Positions 1 to 8,173 of a stretch of DNA of 64,000 nt are shown here, in pieces. Under the pieces are notes generated by a model. The model worked only from the letters and a program-made list of their open reading frames with translations. It made no database searches and was not told the origin of the DNA. The DNA is taken from the NCBI RefSeq assembly GCF_030811835.1, contig NZ_JAUSRO010000006.1, forward strand, positions 186,001 to 250,000, given 5' to 3'. Origin of the DNA: Variovorax ginsengisoli (GTDB lineage Bacteria > Pseudomonadota > Gammaproteobacteria > Burkholderiales > Burkholderiaceae_C). Position 1 is the first letter of the stretch; the number at the start of each line of letters is the position of its first letter. Both the position numbers and the translations under genes were made by a program.

Positions 1-114
1 CCCGACCACTTCCGCATCGTCTTCCTGCCCCATGAGGAAGACCTGCGCGAAGCGATCCAGCGGATCGCGAAATTCCTCGAGCGCTACCGGCTGCGCGGCG
101 GCGAGGGGGCATGA
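1..114 (+). CDS. PLP-dependent aminotransferase, C-terminal end (partial)
   Basis: The window opens inside a reading frame whose last 37 codons read PDHFRIVFLPHEEDL and end in GGEGA-stop at 112-114. This resembles the C-terminal end of the class I/II aminotransferases (AlaC-like) that commonly precede hom in Burkholderiales. The catalytic lysine and most of the fold lie outside the window, so the substrate cannot be judged. The stop codon overlaps the ATG of the next gene by the ATGA arrangement, which suggests co-transcription with the hom-thrC run. The identification rests on a short tail plus context. Confidence 0.6.
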   Translation, partial: PDHFRIVFLPHEEDLREAIQRIAKFLERYRLRGGEGA

Positions 115-1139
115 CATTCGCCTGGCTAGCTGCGACGCTGTCGCTGGCGACATCGGTCGCCGGCGCGGCCGGGCAGGACCCTGTCGCGTTTTCGCACGGT
201 GACTGGGAGCTCGTCTGCGACAACACGCGCACCTGCCGGGCCGCGGGCTACCAGGACGAAAGCACCAAGTCGGAGCCGGTGTCGATGCGCATCACCCGCG
301 CCGCAGGGCCGGGCACGGCCATCGATGTCGAACTGCAGATCGGCGGCGAGGCCGAAGTCAAAGGCACGTTGCGGTTCAAGGTTGGCAGTGCCACCGTGTC
401 CGGCCTTCAGGGTGATGCGCCGAGCTTCGATGCGAAGCAGGTCCGCACCATTCTTCCGGCGTTGCTCGCGAGCGAAGAGGCGACCATCGTCGCCGGAAAT
501 CGCGGCGCCTGGACGCTGTCGCTCACCGGCCTCACTGCCGTGCTGTTGAAGATGGACGAAGTGCAAGGCCGGGTGGGAACACCGGGCGCGCTGGTGCGTC
601 GCGGCGCCAAGCCCGAATCTTCCGTGCTGCGGCCTGTAGACGCGCCGGTGGTGCATGCCGTCAGGCCGCCCGCCACGCGGCCCGAGGACGCGGCGCTGGC
701 CGCGCGCATCTTCCCGCTGATCGACCTCACTGAAGTCAAGGAGCGCTGTAACGACAGCGCAGGCGTGGGCGCCCAGTCGCTCGGCGTCGTTCGACTGAGC
801 GGCAGCAAGGTGATGCTGTCCCTTGGCTGCAGCGCGGGTGCCTACAACTCCCTGACTTTGCTCTGGACCGCCAACGACAAGCCGCCCTACGCGCCCGTCG
901 CCCTCAAGGTGACCGGTGACTACGACAGCAGGGACGCCAGTGTCACTGCGGCCTTCAAGAACCGCGGTGTCGGCGACTGCTGGTCGAGCGAGACGTGGCA
1001 CTTCAACGGCAAGGAATTCGTGCGTACCGCTGCCGTCGGCGACAGCATGTGCCGCGGCTTTGCCGGCGGCGCCTGGAGTCTGCTCAGCTACGTCAGCCGC
1101 GTCGTCTTTGCGCCTGCCGCTACCCCATCCAAACCATGA
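111..1139 (+). CDS. DUF1176 domain protein, exported
   Basis: A 342-residue protein with an N-terminal hydrophobic stretch at about residues 5-20 ending AGAAG, consistent with a signal peptide. The mature part starts with a GDWELVCDNTRTCRAAGY segment typical of DUF1176 proteins, which are periplasmic or secreted proteins of unknown role. Several cysteines (CDNTRTC, CSAG, GDCW, DSMCRG) could form disulfides after export. The start overlaps the preceding stop, and its own TGA overlaps the hom start, so it probably belongs to the same transcript. No enzymatic motif is visible. Confidence 0.8.
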   Translation: MTFAWLAATLSLATSVAGAAGQDPVAFSHGDWELVCDNTRTCRAAGYQDESTKSEPVSMRITRAAGPGTAIDVELQIGGEAEVKGTLRFKVGSATVSGLQGDAPSFDAKQVRTILPALLASEEATIVAGNRGAWTLSLTGLTAVLLKMDEVQGRVGTPGALVRRGAKPESSVLRPVDAPVVHAVRPPATRPEDAALAARIFPLIDLTEVKERCNDSAGVGAQSLGVVRLSGSKVMLSLGCSAGAYNSLTLLWTANDKPPYAPVALKVTGDYDSRDASVTAAFKNRGVGDCWSSETWHFNGKEFVRTAAVGDSMCRGFAGGAWSLLSYVSRVVFAPAATPSKP

Positions 1140-2476
1140 ACGCGACCTCCTCCATGAAACCCATCCAAGTCGGCCTGCTGGGCATCGGCACCGTCGGAAG
1201 CGGCACCTTCAACGTGCTCCAGCGAAACCAGGAAGAAATCAAACGCCGTGCCGGGCGTGGCATTGAAGTCACCATGGTCGCGGCGCGCAACCTCGAGCGT
1301 GCGCGCTCCATCGTGGGCGACGGCGTCCAGGTGGTGGTCGATGCGCGTGCCGTGATCGCCAACCCCGAGATCGACATCGTGGTCGAACTCATCGGCGGCT
1401 ACGGCATTGCCAAGGAGCTGGTGCTCGAAGCCATTGCGGCCGGCAAGCACGTGGTGACGGCCAACAAGGCGCTGCTGGCAGTGCATGGCACCGAGATCTT
1501 CGCGGCGGCCCAGACAAAGGGCGTGATGGTGGCCTTCGAGGCCGCGGTGGCCGGTGGCATTCCGATCATCAAGGCACTGCGCGAGGGCCTGACGGCCAAC
1601 AGCATTCAGTGGATCGCCGGCATCATCAACGGCACCACCAACTTCATCCTTTCCGAGATGCGCGACAAGGGCCTGGACTTTGCGACGGTGCTCCAGGAGG
1701 CGCAGCGCCTGGGGTACGCCGAGGCCGATCCGACCTTCGACATCGAAGGTGTCGATGCCGCGCACAAGGTCACGCTGATGAGCGCCATCGCCTTTGGCAT
1801 GCCGGTGCAGTTCGACCGCGCGCACGTCGAAGGCATCACCAAGCTCGCGGCGCAGGACATCAAGTACGCCGAGCAACTGGGCTACCGCATCAAGCTGCTG
1901 GGCATCACGCGCCGCGCCAAGGATGGCATCGAGCTGCGTGTGCACCCGAGCCTGGTGCCGGCCAAGCGCCTGCTGGCCAACGTCGAAGGGGCGATGAACG
2001 CCGTGGTCGTGCACGGCGATGCCGTCGGCACCACGCTCTACTACGGCAAGGGTGCGGGCAGCGAGCCGACGGCCTCTTCGGTGATCGCCGACCTGGTCGA
2101 CATCACGCGCCTGCACAGCGCCGATGCCGCCCACCGCGTGCCCTACCTGGCCTTTCATCCGAACGCCATGAGCGACCTGGTCGTGGTGCCGATGCGTGAG
2201 GTCGTGACCAGCTACTACCTGCGCCTTCGCGTGGCCGACGAGGCCGGCGTGCTGGCCCAGGTGACCGGCCTGCTGGCCACCGCCGGCATCAGCATCGACG
2301 CGGTGCTGCAGCGCGAGGCCGACGAAGTGGGCGGCGAAGGCTCGACCCAGACCGACCTGATCATCCTGACCCACAACACCCGTGAAGGCACGCTCGACGA
2401 CGCCATGGCGCAGCTGCAATCGCTGCCGACCGTGCTCGCGCCGATCGTGCGCATCCGCAAGGAGGAGCTGGCCTGA
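1136..2476 (+). CDS. hom: Homoserine dehydrogenase
   Basis: NAD(P)-dependent reduction of aspartate semialdehyde to homoserine, the branch step to threonine and methionine. The N-terminus has the Rossmann motif VGLLGIGTVGSG; the catalytic domain contains GIINGTTNFILSEM and AEADPTFDIEGVDAAHK, both family signatures. A C-terminal ACT domain (YYLRLRVADEAGVLAQVTGLL) is expected to sense threonine. The start at 1136 overlaps the previous TGA; an in-frame ATG at 1154 (MKPIQVG) matches the usual family start and is an equally good choice. The stop overlaps the thrC start, so translation of the two is probably coupled. Confidence 0.96.
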   Translation: MNATSSMKPIQVGLLGIGTVGSGTFNVLQRNQEEIKRRAGRGIEVTMVAARNLERARSIVGDGVQVVVDARAVIANPEIDIVVELIGGYGIAKELVLEAIAAGKHVVTANKALLAVHGTEIFAAAQTKGVMVAFEAAVAGGIPIIKALREGLTANSIQWIAGIINGTTNFILSEMRDKGLDFATVLQEAQRLGYAEADPTFDIEGVDAAHKVTLMSAIAFGMPVQFDRAHVEGITKLAAQDIKYAEQLGYRIKLLGITRRAKDGIELRVHPSLVPAKRLLANVEGAMNAVVVHGDAVGTTLYYGKGAGSEPTASSVIADLVDITRLHSADAAHRVPYLAFHPNAMSDLVVVPMREVVTSYYLRLRVADEAGVLAQVTGLLATAGISIDAVLQREADEVGGEGSTQTDLIILTHNTREGTLDDAMAQLQSLPTVLAPIVRIRKEELA

Positions 2477-3891
2477 TGCGTTACTTTTCCACCCGAGGCG
2501 ACCAGACGCCTCGCCGGTTCTGCGACATCCTGCTCGAAGGCCTCGCACCCGATGGCGGGCTGTACCTGCCCACCCACTATCCGCAGGTCGATGCGACCCA
2601 GTTGGCCCAATGGCGCACGCTCTCGTATGCCGATCTCGCCTTCGAGATCCTGTCGCTCTACATCGACGACATTCCTGCCGAGGAACTCCACGCGCTGTGC
2701 GTGAAGACGTACACGCCCGAAGTGTTCGGCACGGACGAGATCGTGCCCCTGCGCGAACTCGAGGACGGCGTGTACCTCGAAGCGCTGTCGAACGGCCCGA
2801 CGCTCGCGTTCAAGGACATGGCGATGCAGTTGCTGGGCAACCTGTTCGAATACGAACTGGGCCGCCGCGGCGAAGAGCTCAACATCCTGGGCGCCACCAG
2901 CGGCGACACGGGCAGTGCGGCCGAGTATGCGATGCGCGGCAAGAAAGGGGTGCGTGTCTTCATGACCTCGCCGGACGGCCGCATGAGCCCGTTCCAGCAG
3001 GCGCAGATGTTCAGCCTGCAGGACGCCAACATCCACAACATCGCCATCGACGGCGTGTTCGACGACTGCCAGGACATCGTCAAGGCGGTGTCCAACGACC
3101 TGGCGTTCAAGCGCAAGTACAAGATCGGCACGGTCAACTCGATCAACTGGGCGCGTCTGCTCGCGCAGGTCGTGTACTACTTCGCCGGGTACTTCCAGGC
3201 CACGGGCTCGAACGACAGGCAGGTGAGCTTCACCGTGCCGTCGGGCAACTTCGGCAACGTCTGCGCCGGCCACGTGGCGCGCATGATGGGCCTGCCCATC
3301 CACACGCTGGTGGTTGCCACCAACGAGAACGACGTGCTCGACGAGTTCTTCCGCACCGGCGTCTACCGCGTGCGCAGTGCGGCCGACACGCATGAAACCT
3401 CCAGCCCGTCGATGGACATCAGCAAGGCGAGCAACTTCGAGCGCTTCGTGTTCGACCTGCTGGGTCGCAGCGGCGAACGCACGCGCGCACTGTTCGAGAC
3501 CGAGATCGGTCGCACGGGTCGCTTCGACCTGAGCGCCGACCCGGCCTTCGCGCTGGCGGCCACGCGCTTTGGCTTCGCCAGCAGCCGCAGCACGCACGCC
3601 GACCGCCTGGCCACCATTCGCGACACCGACAAGCGTTTCGCGACGCTGGTCGACACGCACACGGCCGATGGCCTGAAGGCCGCGCGCGAGCACATCACGC
3701 CAGGCGTGGCCATGGTGGTGCTGGAGACGGCGCTGCCCATCAAGTTTGCGGCGACCCTCGTCGAGGCCCTGGGCCACGAGCCGTCCCGGCCGGCCCGCTT
3801 CGAAGGCATCGAGGCGCTGCCCAAGCGCGTCGTCAAGCTGCCGCGCGACGCGGAGGCCGTGAAGGCCTACATCGCCGCGCATTGCGATTGA
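2476..3891 (+). CDS. thrC: Threonine synthase
   Basis: PLP enzyme converting O-phosphohomoserine to threonine. The 471-residue length fits the longer proteobacterial/yeast class. The N-terminus RYFSTRGD is typical, and the PLP-binding lysine lies in the LAFKDMAMQ motif at K113. The GATSGDTGSAA loop binds the phosphate. It overlaps hom by the TGATG arrangement. No homoserine kinase gene lies in this window, so the phosphorylation step must be encoded elsewhere. Confidence 0.96.
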   Translation: MRYFSTRGDQTPRRFCDILLEGLAPDGGLYLPTHYPQVDATQLAQWRTLSYADLAFEILSLYIDDIPAEELHALCVKTYTPEVFGTDEIVPLRELEDGVYLEALSNGPTLAFKDMAMQLLGNLFEYELGRRGEELNILGATSGDTGSAAEYAMRGKKGVRVFMTSPDGRMSPFQQAQMFSLQDANIHNIAIDGVFDDCQDIVKAVSNDLAFKRKYKIGTVNSINWARLLAQVVYYFAGYFQATGSNDRQVSFTVPSGNFGNVCAGHVARMMGLPIHTLVVATNENDVLDEFFRTGVYRVRSAADTHETSSPSMDISKASNFERFVFDLLGRSGERTRALFETEIGRTGRFDLSADPAFALAATRFGFASSRSTHADRLATIRDTDKRFATLVDTHTADGLKAAREHITPGVAMVVLETALPIKFAATLVEALGHEPSRPARFEGIEALPKRVVKLPRDAEAVKAYIAAHCD

Positions 3892-3907
3892 AGCGGTTGC
3901 ACCGCGC

Positions 3908-4456
3908 ATGAACGTCGTCAGTTTTGCGGGCTATTCGGGCGCGGGCAAGACCACGCTGGTGGAGCGCCTGATCCCGGTGCTCAAGCTGCAGGGTCAGCGG
4001 GTGTCGGTGGTCAAGCATGCGCACCACAAGTTCGACATCGACCATGCGGGCAAGGACACCTTTCGCCATCGCGAGGCCGGTGCCTTCGAGGTGGTGGTCG
4101 CGTCCGACCGGCGGCTCGCGCTGATCCGCGAGTTCGAGCAGCAACCGACCGTGCTGTCGGTGCATGCGCTTCTGGCCGAGCTCGATCCTGGGGTGGACTG
4201 GGTGCTGGTCGAAGGCTTCAAGCAGAGCGACCTGCCCAAGATCGAGATCTGGCGAGAGCCGCAGCCAGGGGAAAAGCCGCGGCCCTTGCGCTATCCCGAC
4301 GACGCCTGCATTGTCGGTATCGCGACGGATGCACCCGGGCGGCTGCCGCCAGACTTCTCGCTGCCGGTCTTCGACGTCAACGACGTCGATGCGATCGGCG
4401 CCTGGCTGCTCGCCCACGCGACGCGCTTCGAATACAAGGTGGAAAGCCATGTCTAA
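3908..4456 (+). CDS. mobB: Molybdopterin-guanine dinucleotide biosynthesis protein B
   Basis: A 182-residue P-loop GTP-binding protein that assists MobA in attaching GMP to molybdopterin. The Walker A motif GYSGAGKT is at residues 8-15, followed by the family segment SVVKHAHHKFDIDHAGKDTFRHREAGA and VLVEGFKQSDLPKIEIWR. It begins 16 bases after thrC and its end overlaps moeA by 8 bases (ATGTCTAA), so it starts a molybdenum cofactor run. Confidence 0.93.
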   Translation: MNVVSFAGYSGAGKTTLVERLIPVLKLQGQRVSVVKHAHHKFDIDHAGKDTFRHREAGAFEVVVASDRRLALIREFEQQPTVLSVHALLAELDPGVDWVLVEGFKQSDLPKIEIWREPQPGEKPRPLRYPDDACIVGIATDAPGRLPPDFSLPVFDVNDVDAIGAWLLAHATRFEYKVESHV

Positions 4457-5702
4457 CCCTGCTCCTTCTTCGCGACCACCGTTGATGCCGCTGGACGAGG
4501 CGCTTGCCCGCCTGCTCGCGCAGGCGACGCCGCGCGTCGGTACCGAATGGGTGTCGACCTTCGAGGCCGACGGCCGCGTGCTGGCACAGGACGTGGTCTC
4601 CGGCCTCACCGTGCCGCCCCGCGACAACAGCTCCATGGACGGCTATGCCGTGCGCGCGGCGGATTGCGCCGCGCCTGCGGCCGAACTCGTGGTGGCGCAA
4701 CGTATACCGGCCGGCACGGTCGGCACACCGCTGCTGGCCGGCACGGCCGCGCGCATCTTCACCGGCGCGCAGGTTCCCGAAGGCGCCGATGCCATCGTGA
4801 TGCAGGAAGACGCCACGGCGCTGCCGGAAGACGGCGGGCTGGGCCGCGTGCGCATCGGCCTGCCCCCGACCGCGGGCCAATGGATCCGACGCGCGGGCGA
4901 GGATGTGGCCAGCGGCGACGTGGTGCTCGCGCAGGGCACGCGCCTCACACCGGCTGCGCTGGGCCTGGCCGCCAGTGTCGGCATGGACCGGCTGCAGGTC
5001 GCTCGGCGCCCGCGTGTGGTGCTGCTGTCGACCGGTGACGAACTGGTGATGCCTGGCGAGGTGGCGCCCGAGGCGATGAAGCCCGGCGCCATCTACAACT
5101 CGAACCGCTTCTTCATGCGCGCGCTGCTCACGCGGCTGGGCTGCGAGGTGAGCGACATGGGCATCGTGCCCGACCGGCGCGATGCCACCATCGAGGCGCT
5201 GCGCACGGCCGCCGCGCACAACGACCTGATCGTCACCACCGGCGGCGTGTCGGTGGGCGAAGAGGACCACATCAAGGCTGCCGTGCAGGCGCTGGGCGAA
5301 CTGCAGCTGTGGTCGCTGTCGATGAAGCCCGGCAAGCCCTTCGCCTATGGCCGTATCGGCAATGCACACGTGACGGGGCTGCCGGGCAACCCGGTGTCGA
5401 GCTTTCTCACCTTCTTGCTGCTCGTGCGCCCCTTCCTGCTGACGCTGCAGGGCGCGACGCGGGTGGCGCCGGTGCCGGTGCCGATGCGTGCCGACTTCGA
5501 CTGGCTGCGCCCCGATCGCCGCCGTGAGTTCCTGCGCGCGCGCCGAAATGCCGCGGGCGGGCTCGACCTGTTTCCCAACCAGAGCTCCGGCGTCCTCACC
5601 TCCACGGTGTGGGGCGACGGCGTGATCGACACGCCCGCCGGCCAAGCCTTCCGCGCGGGCGCCCTGGTTCAGTTCATCGGTTTCGACACCTTGCTCGCAT
5701 GA
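4449..5702 (+). CDS. moeA: Molybdopterin molybdenumtransferase MoeA
   Basis: Inserts molybdate into adenylylated molybdopterin. The protein (417 residues from the ATG at 4449) has the PRDNSSMDGYAVR motif, FTGAQVPEGADAIVMQED, the GDELV.PGE region, and the TTGGVSVGEEDH motif of the MoaB/Mog-like domain, then a C-terminal beta-barrel domain. The start is chosen because it overlaps the mobB stop and begins MSNPAPSSRPPLMPLDEAL, the normal family start. The stop overlaps the moaD ATG. Confidence 0.95.
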   Translation: MSNPAPSSRPPLMPLDEALARLLAQATPRVGTEWVSTFEADGRVLAQDVVSGLTVPPRDNSSMDGYAVRAADCAAPAAELVVAQRIPAGTVGTPLLAGTAARIFTGAQVPEGADAIVMQEDATALPEDGGLGRVRIGLPPTAGQWIRRAGEDVASGDVVLAQGTRLTPAALGLAASVGMDRLQVARRPRVVLLSTGDELVMPGEVAPEAMKPGAIYNSNRFFMRALLTRLGCEVSDMGIVPDRRDATIEALRTAAAHNDLIVTTGGVSVGEEDHIKAAVQALGELQLWSLSMKPGKPFAYGRIGNAHVTGLPGNPVSSFLTFLLLVRPFLLTLQGATRVAPVPVPMRADFDWLRPDRRREFLRARRNAAGGLDLFPNQSSGVLTSTVWGDGVIDTPAGQAFRAGALVQFIGFDTLLA

Positions 5703-5947
5703 AGATTTCCATCCGTTATTTCGCCTCCGTGCGCGAAGCGCTCGGCAGCGGCGAAACGATCGAGTCCAGCGCCCCCACGCTGGCGGCGCTGCGCGAGGAA
5801 CTCATCGCGCGTGGCGGTGCCTACGCTAGCGCGCTGGCGCATGGCAAGGCCGTGCGCATGGCGCTCGACCAGGTCATGAGCGCCGAAAGCGCGCCGCTGC
5901 GCGACGGCAGCGAAGTCGCGTTCTTCCCGCCCGTCACCGGGGGCTGA
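5699..5947 (+). CDS. moaD: Molybdopterin synthase small subunit MoaD
   Basis: An 82-residue ubiquitin-like sulfur carrier. It starts at the ATG overlapping the moeA stop (MKISIRYFASVREALG) and ends in the required C-terminal Gly-Gly (PPVTGG), which is thiocarboxylated to deliver sulfur to precursor Z. Its partner MoaE is encoded at 7096, separated by a gene on the opposite strand, an interruption of the common moaD-moaE adjacency. Its 3' end overlaps the convergent DHDPS-like gene by 14 bases. Confidence 0.93.
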   Translation: MKISIRYFASVREALGSGETIESSAPTLAALREELIARGGAYASALAHGKAVRMALDQVMSAESAPLRDGSEVAFFPPVTGG

Positions 5948-6842
5948 GCACGGCCGCGTGCGCCGCCAGCAGGCGCGTGCGCAATGCGGCGCTCGCAGGC
6001 GTCATCGGCGCGCGCAGTTCGTCCGCCAGGTCGCCCTGGTGCGCCAGCAATGCCTTCACAGCCGCCGGATTCGGTTCGGCAAACATCGCGTCGATCAGCG
6101 GCACCAATGCTTGCCAGAGCCCGCGTGCGTCGGCAAGGCGCTCCTCGCGGATCGCTCGCATCATGGCGACGAAGCGGTCGGTATGCAGATGCGCGCTCGC
6201 AGCAATGGCGCCCGTGCCACCCTCGCAGAGCAGGCTGAAGATCTGGGCGTCCTCGCCGGCGAGCATCTGCAGGCGGCCATCGGCCAGCAACGCGCGGGTC
6301 TTGCCCGCGTCGCCGCCGCAATCCTTCACCGCCTGGATGCGGGGGTGCTCGGCCAGTGCGCGCATCGTCGACAGGGCGAGCGTGCTGCCAGTGCGGTAGG
6401 GAATGTCGTAGACCACGATCGGGACGCCGCTGGCGTCGGCGATGGCGGCGAACCAGGTGTGCAGGCCGTCCTGCGATGGCCGGATGTAGCTCGGCGGCGG
6501 CACCAGCAGCGCGGCCAGTGGTCGGCTGGCCAGACGTCGCACTGCCGACAGGGTGTGGCCGAGGTGCTCGCCGGCCAGGCCCATCATGCGTGGCAGCTCG
6601 GGCGTTGCGGCCGCGACGGTGTCGAGCACCGCCAGCTTCTCGTCGTCGTCGAGCGCGGCGGCTTCGCCGGTCGAGCCGCACACGACAAGGCCTGCAATGC
6701 CCGTGGACCCCAACCGGCGTGCCAGCGCGGCGAGCGCCACGTGGTCGACGGCACCCGCCCGAAACGGGGTGACGAGCGGGACCCAGAGGCCTGAAAAGTC
6801 GGCGGTGGTGGCCGTGGTGGAAGCGTTTGAAAAGTGATGCAC
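5934..6842 (-). CDS. dapA: Dihydrodipicolinate synthase/N-acetylneuraminate lyase family protein
   Basis: A 302-residue class I aldolase of the DHDPS family. Visible elements are the CGSTGE phosphate/carboxylate loop (55-60), the catalytic tyrosine in VYDIPYRTG (Y145) and the Schiff-base lysine in IQAVKDCGGD (K173). A GTG start at 6842 is chosen because an AGGAG ribosome site lies a few bases upstream and the family fold starts at FSGLWVPLVTPF; longer upstream reading is not homologous. It sits alone on the - strand between moaD and moaE. It may be a second 4-hydroxy-tetrahydrodipicolinate synthase or a related lyase with another substrate, so the symbol is tentative. Confidence 0.82.
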   Translation of the reverse strand: MHHFSNASTTATTADFSGLWVPLVTPFRAGAVDHVALAALARRLGSTGIAGLVVCGSTGEAAALDDDEKLAVLDTVAAATPELPRMMGLAGEHLGHTLSAVRRLASRPLAALLVPPPSYIRPSQDGLHTWFAAIADASGVPIVVYDIPYRTGSTLALSTMRALAEHPRIQAVKDCGGDAGKTRALLADGRLQMLAGEDAQIFSLLCEGGTGAIAASAHLHTDRFVAMMRAIREERLADARGLWQALVPLIDAMFAEPNPAAVKALLAHQGDLADELRAPMTPASAALRTRLLAAHAAVLSPR

Positions 6843-6924
6843 GCGAGAACTCCTGAGAGGATTCGACCGAGGGATCAACCATCGTCCGATGCGCGCACGA
6901 GCCACTTGACCTGGGAGAGGTGGG

Positions 6925-6985
6925 GTTCCGTCGCTCATCCGACGACGGAACCCGAAGCTCCGGTCAGTTGAGCTTGGGTTTTTTG
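6925..6985 (+). terminator. Overlapping hairpins ending in a Rho-independent terminator
   Basis: Two perfect or near-perfect stems share bases. Stem one pairs GGTTCCGTCG (6925-6934) with CGACGGAACC (6944-6953). Stem two pairs AACCCGAAGCTC (6950-6961, one bulged G) with GAGCTTGGGTT (6970-6980) and is followed by a run of T to 6984. The second has the form of a + strand terminator and shares four bases with the first, so they cannot both form fully. No + strand gene ends immediately upstream; it may end an unrecognised small RNA or stop antisense read-through before moaE. Confidence 0.6.
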
Positions 6986-7095
6986 CTTTTGCTGCTGCCG
7001 ACGCACGCCGGGCGCATTGCTTCGAGTGAAGAAATGGCGGACTGGAGCGTGCGGCAATGCATGGCGCGAGTGTAGCGCGATGCCACAATTCGGGC

Positions 7096-7572
7096 ATGAG
7101 TAGTGCGCGCGTTTTCATCCAGACCCATGACTTCGATCTCCAACAGGAGGTCGCCGCCCTGCATGCGGGCGACTGCCGGGTTGGCGCGGTCTGTACCTTC
7201 GTCGGCACGGTGCGCGACCGCAACCATGGCAGCGACGTGTCGTCGATGGAGCTGGAGCACTACCCGGGCATGACCGAGAAAGCCATCGAAGCCATGATCG
7301 ACGATGCGCACCGGCGTTTCGACATCCTCGGCGCGCGGGTGGTGCACCGCATCGGCATGCTGGAGCCGCCGGACCGCATCATGATGGTGGCCGTGGTGTC
7401 GGCCCATCGCGGCCAGAGCTTCCAGGCCTGCGAGTTCCTGATGGACTACCTGAAGACCCAGGCGCCGTTCTGGAAGAAAGAACGCACGCCCGAAGGCGCC
7501 CGTTGGGTCGATGCACGCGTCGCCGACGACGCGGCCCTGGCGCGCTGGGGCATCGACGCCCCCAATGCGTGA
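7096..7572 (+). CDS. moaE: Molybdopterin synthase catalytic subunit MoaE
   Basis: Large subunit of MPT synthase, converting precursor Z to molybdopterin with MoaD. The 158-residue protein shows GAVCTFVGTVRD, MELEHYPGMTEKAI, and the catalytic lysine region YLKTQAPFWKKE (K120, K127). The ATG at 7096 is used because the family start is VFIQTHDFD; the 13 upstream in-frame codons are not conserved. A CACAAT -10-like hexamer at 7084-7089 suggests its own promoter, independent of moaD. Confidence 0.94.
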   Translation: MSSARVFIQTHDFDLQQEVAALHAGDCRVGAVCTFVGTVRDRNHGSDVSSMELEHYPGMTEKAIEAMIDDAHRRFDILGARVVHRIGMLEPPDRIMMVAVVSAHRGQSFQACEFLMDYLKTQAPFWKKERTPEGARWVDARVADDAALARWGIDAPNA

Positions 7573-7581
7573 ATCAGAGCG

Positions 7582-8124
7582 TCACCGGGCCTCGACTTGA
7601 ACATACTCGCCATACCTCTGCCGGTCTCTCTTACCCACCTTGGCGCACAAGCGGTCATTGCATAGCGTGACATCTGCCTGGTTGTAGGCCCTCATGAGGT
7701 CGGCGGACAGTTGACTTTTGCGAATCTCCTCCTGGTAGTGCCAGGACAACCACCCTCCGCCTGCCAGAAGGATCGCCAGGCTGCCCAGCGTGATGCCGGC
7801 AACCTTCCAGATCAACGCCTTATGCAGTGTTTCTGCGCGCAGCAGTTGCGTAGTGAATGCCTTCGACGCCTGCTGCAATTGATCGCCCGCCTCACGCAAG
7901 CGCTGCTCATAGGCGGCGACGGGCCGCTCGATGCCGGATCGAACGCTGCCCATCACCTCGTCGGGAATGCGACGCAAATGCGCGTCGGCCGACTGCCGAA
8001 CCATGCCCGGCACCTGTTGCGGGAGTTGCTGCAACTGATTGCCGGTGTGCTCGCAGCGGCGCTCGAACTGCTCGACAAGCGCTGCAATCTTGCTGACCAA
8101 TACCATGCTCTTTTCTTCGTTCAT
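7582..8124 (-). CDS. Coiled-coil membrane protein with C-terminal CxxxxC pair
   Basis: A 180-residue protein I cannot assign to a characterised family. Residues 10-100 are rich in Q, E and R with spaced hydrophobics and predict helical or coiled-coil structure. A single membrane segment lies at about 107-126 (VAGITLGSLAILLAGGGWL). After it comes a 50-residue tail with two cysteines (LCNDRLC, C155 and C160). The arrangement recalls short membrane proteins annotated as relaxation or mobilisation proteins in other proteobacteria, but that is a weak resemblance. It is preceded by a GGGAAG ribosome site and lies 49 bases downstream of the effector-like gene, probably in the same transcript. Confidence 0.7.
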   Translation of the reverse strand: MNEEKSMVLVSKIAALVEQFERRCEHTGNQLQQLPQQVPGMVRQSADAHLRRIPDEVMGSVRSGIERPVAAYEQRLREAGDQLQQASKAFTTQLLRAETLHKALIWKVAGITLGSLAILLAGGGWLSWHYQEEIRKSQLSADLMRAYNQADVTLCNDRLCAKVGKRDRQRYGEYVQVEAR

Positions 8125-8173
8125 TTCTTCCCTTTCTCTCCCGTTCCAGGCAATGGCGATCTAATCCTGGGTG

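Noticed and set aside
6964-7017. Short - strand frame MRPACVGSSKSKKPKLN upstream of the DHDPS-like gene, resembling a lysine leader peptide
   Set aside because: The lysine codons are simply the complement of the + strand terminator T run, and no - strand terminator with a T run follows, so lysine attenuation is not supported.
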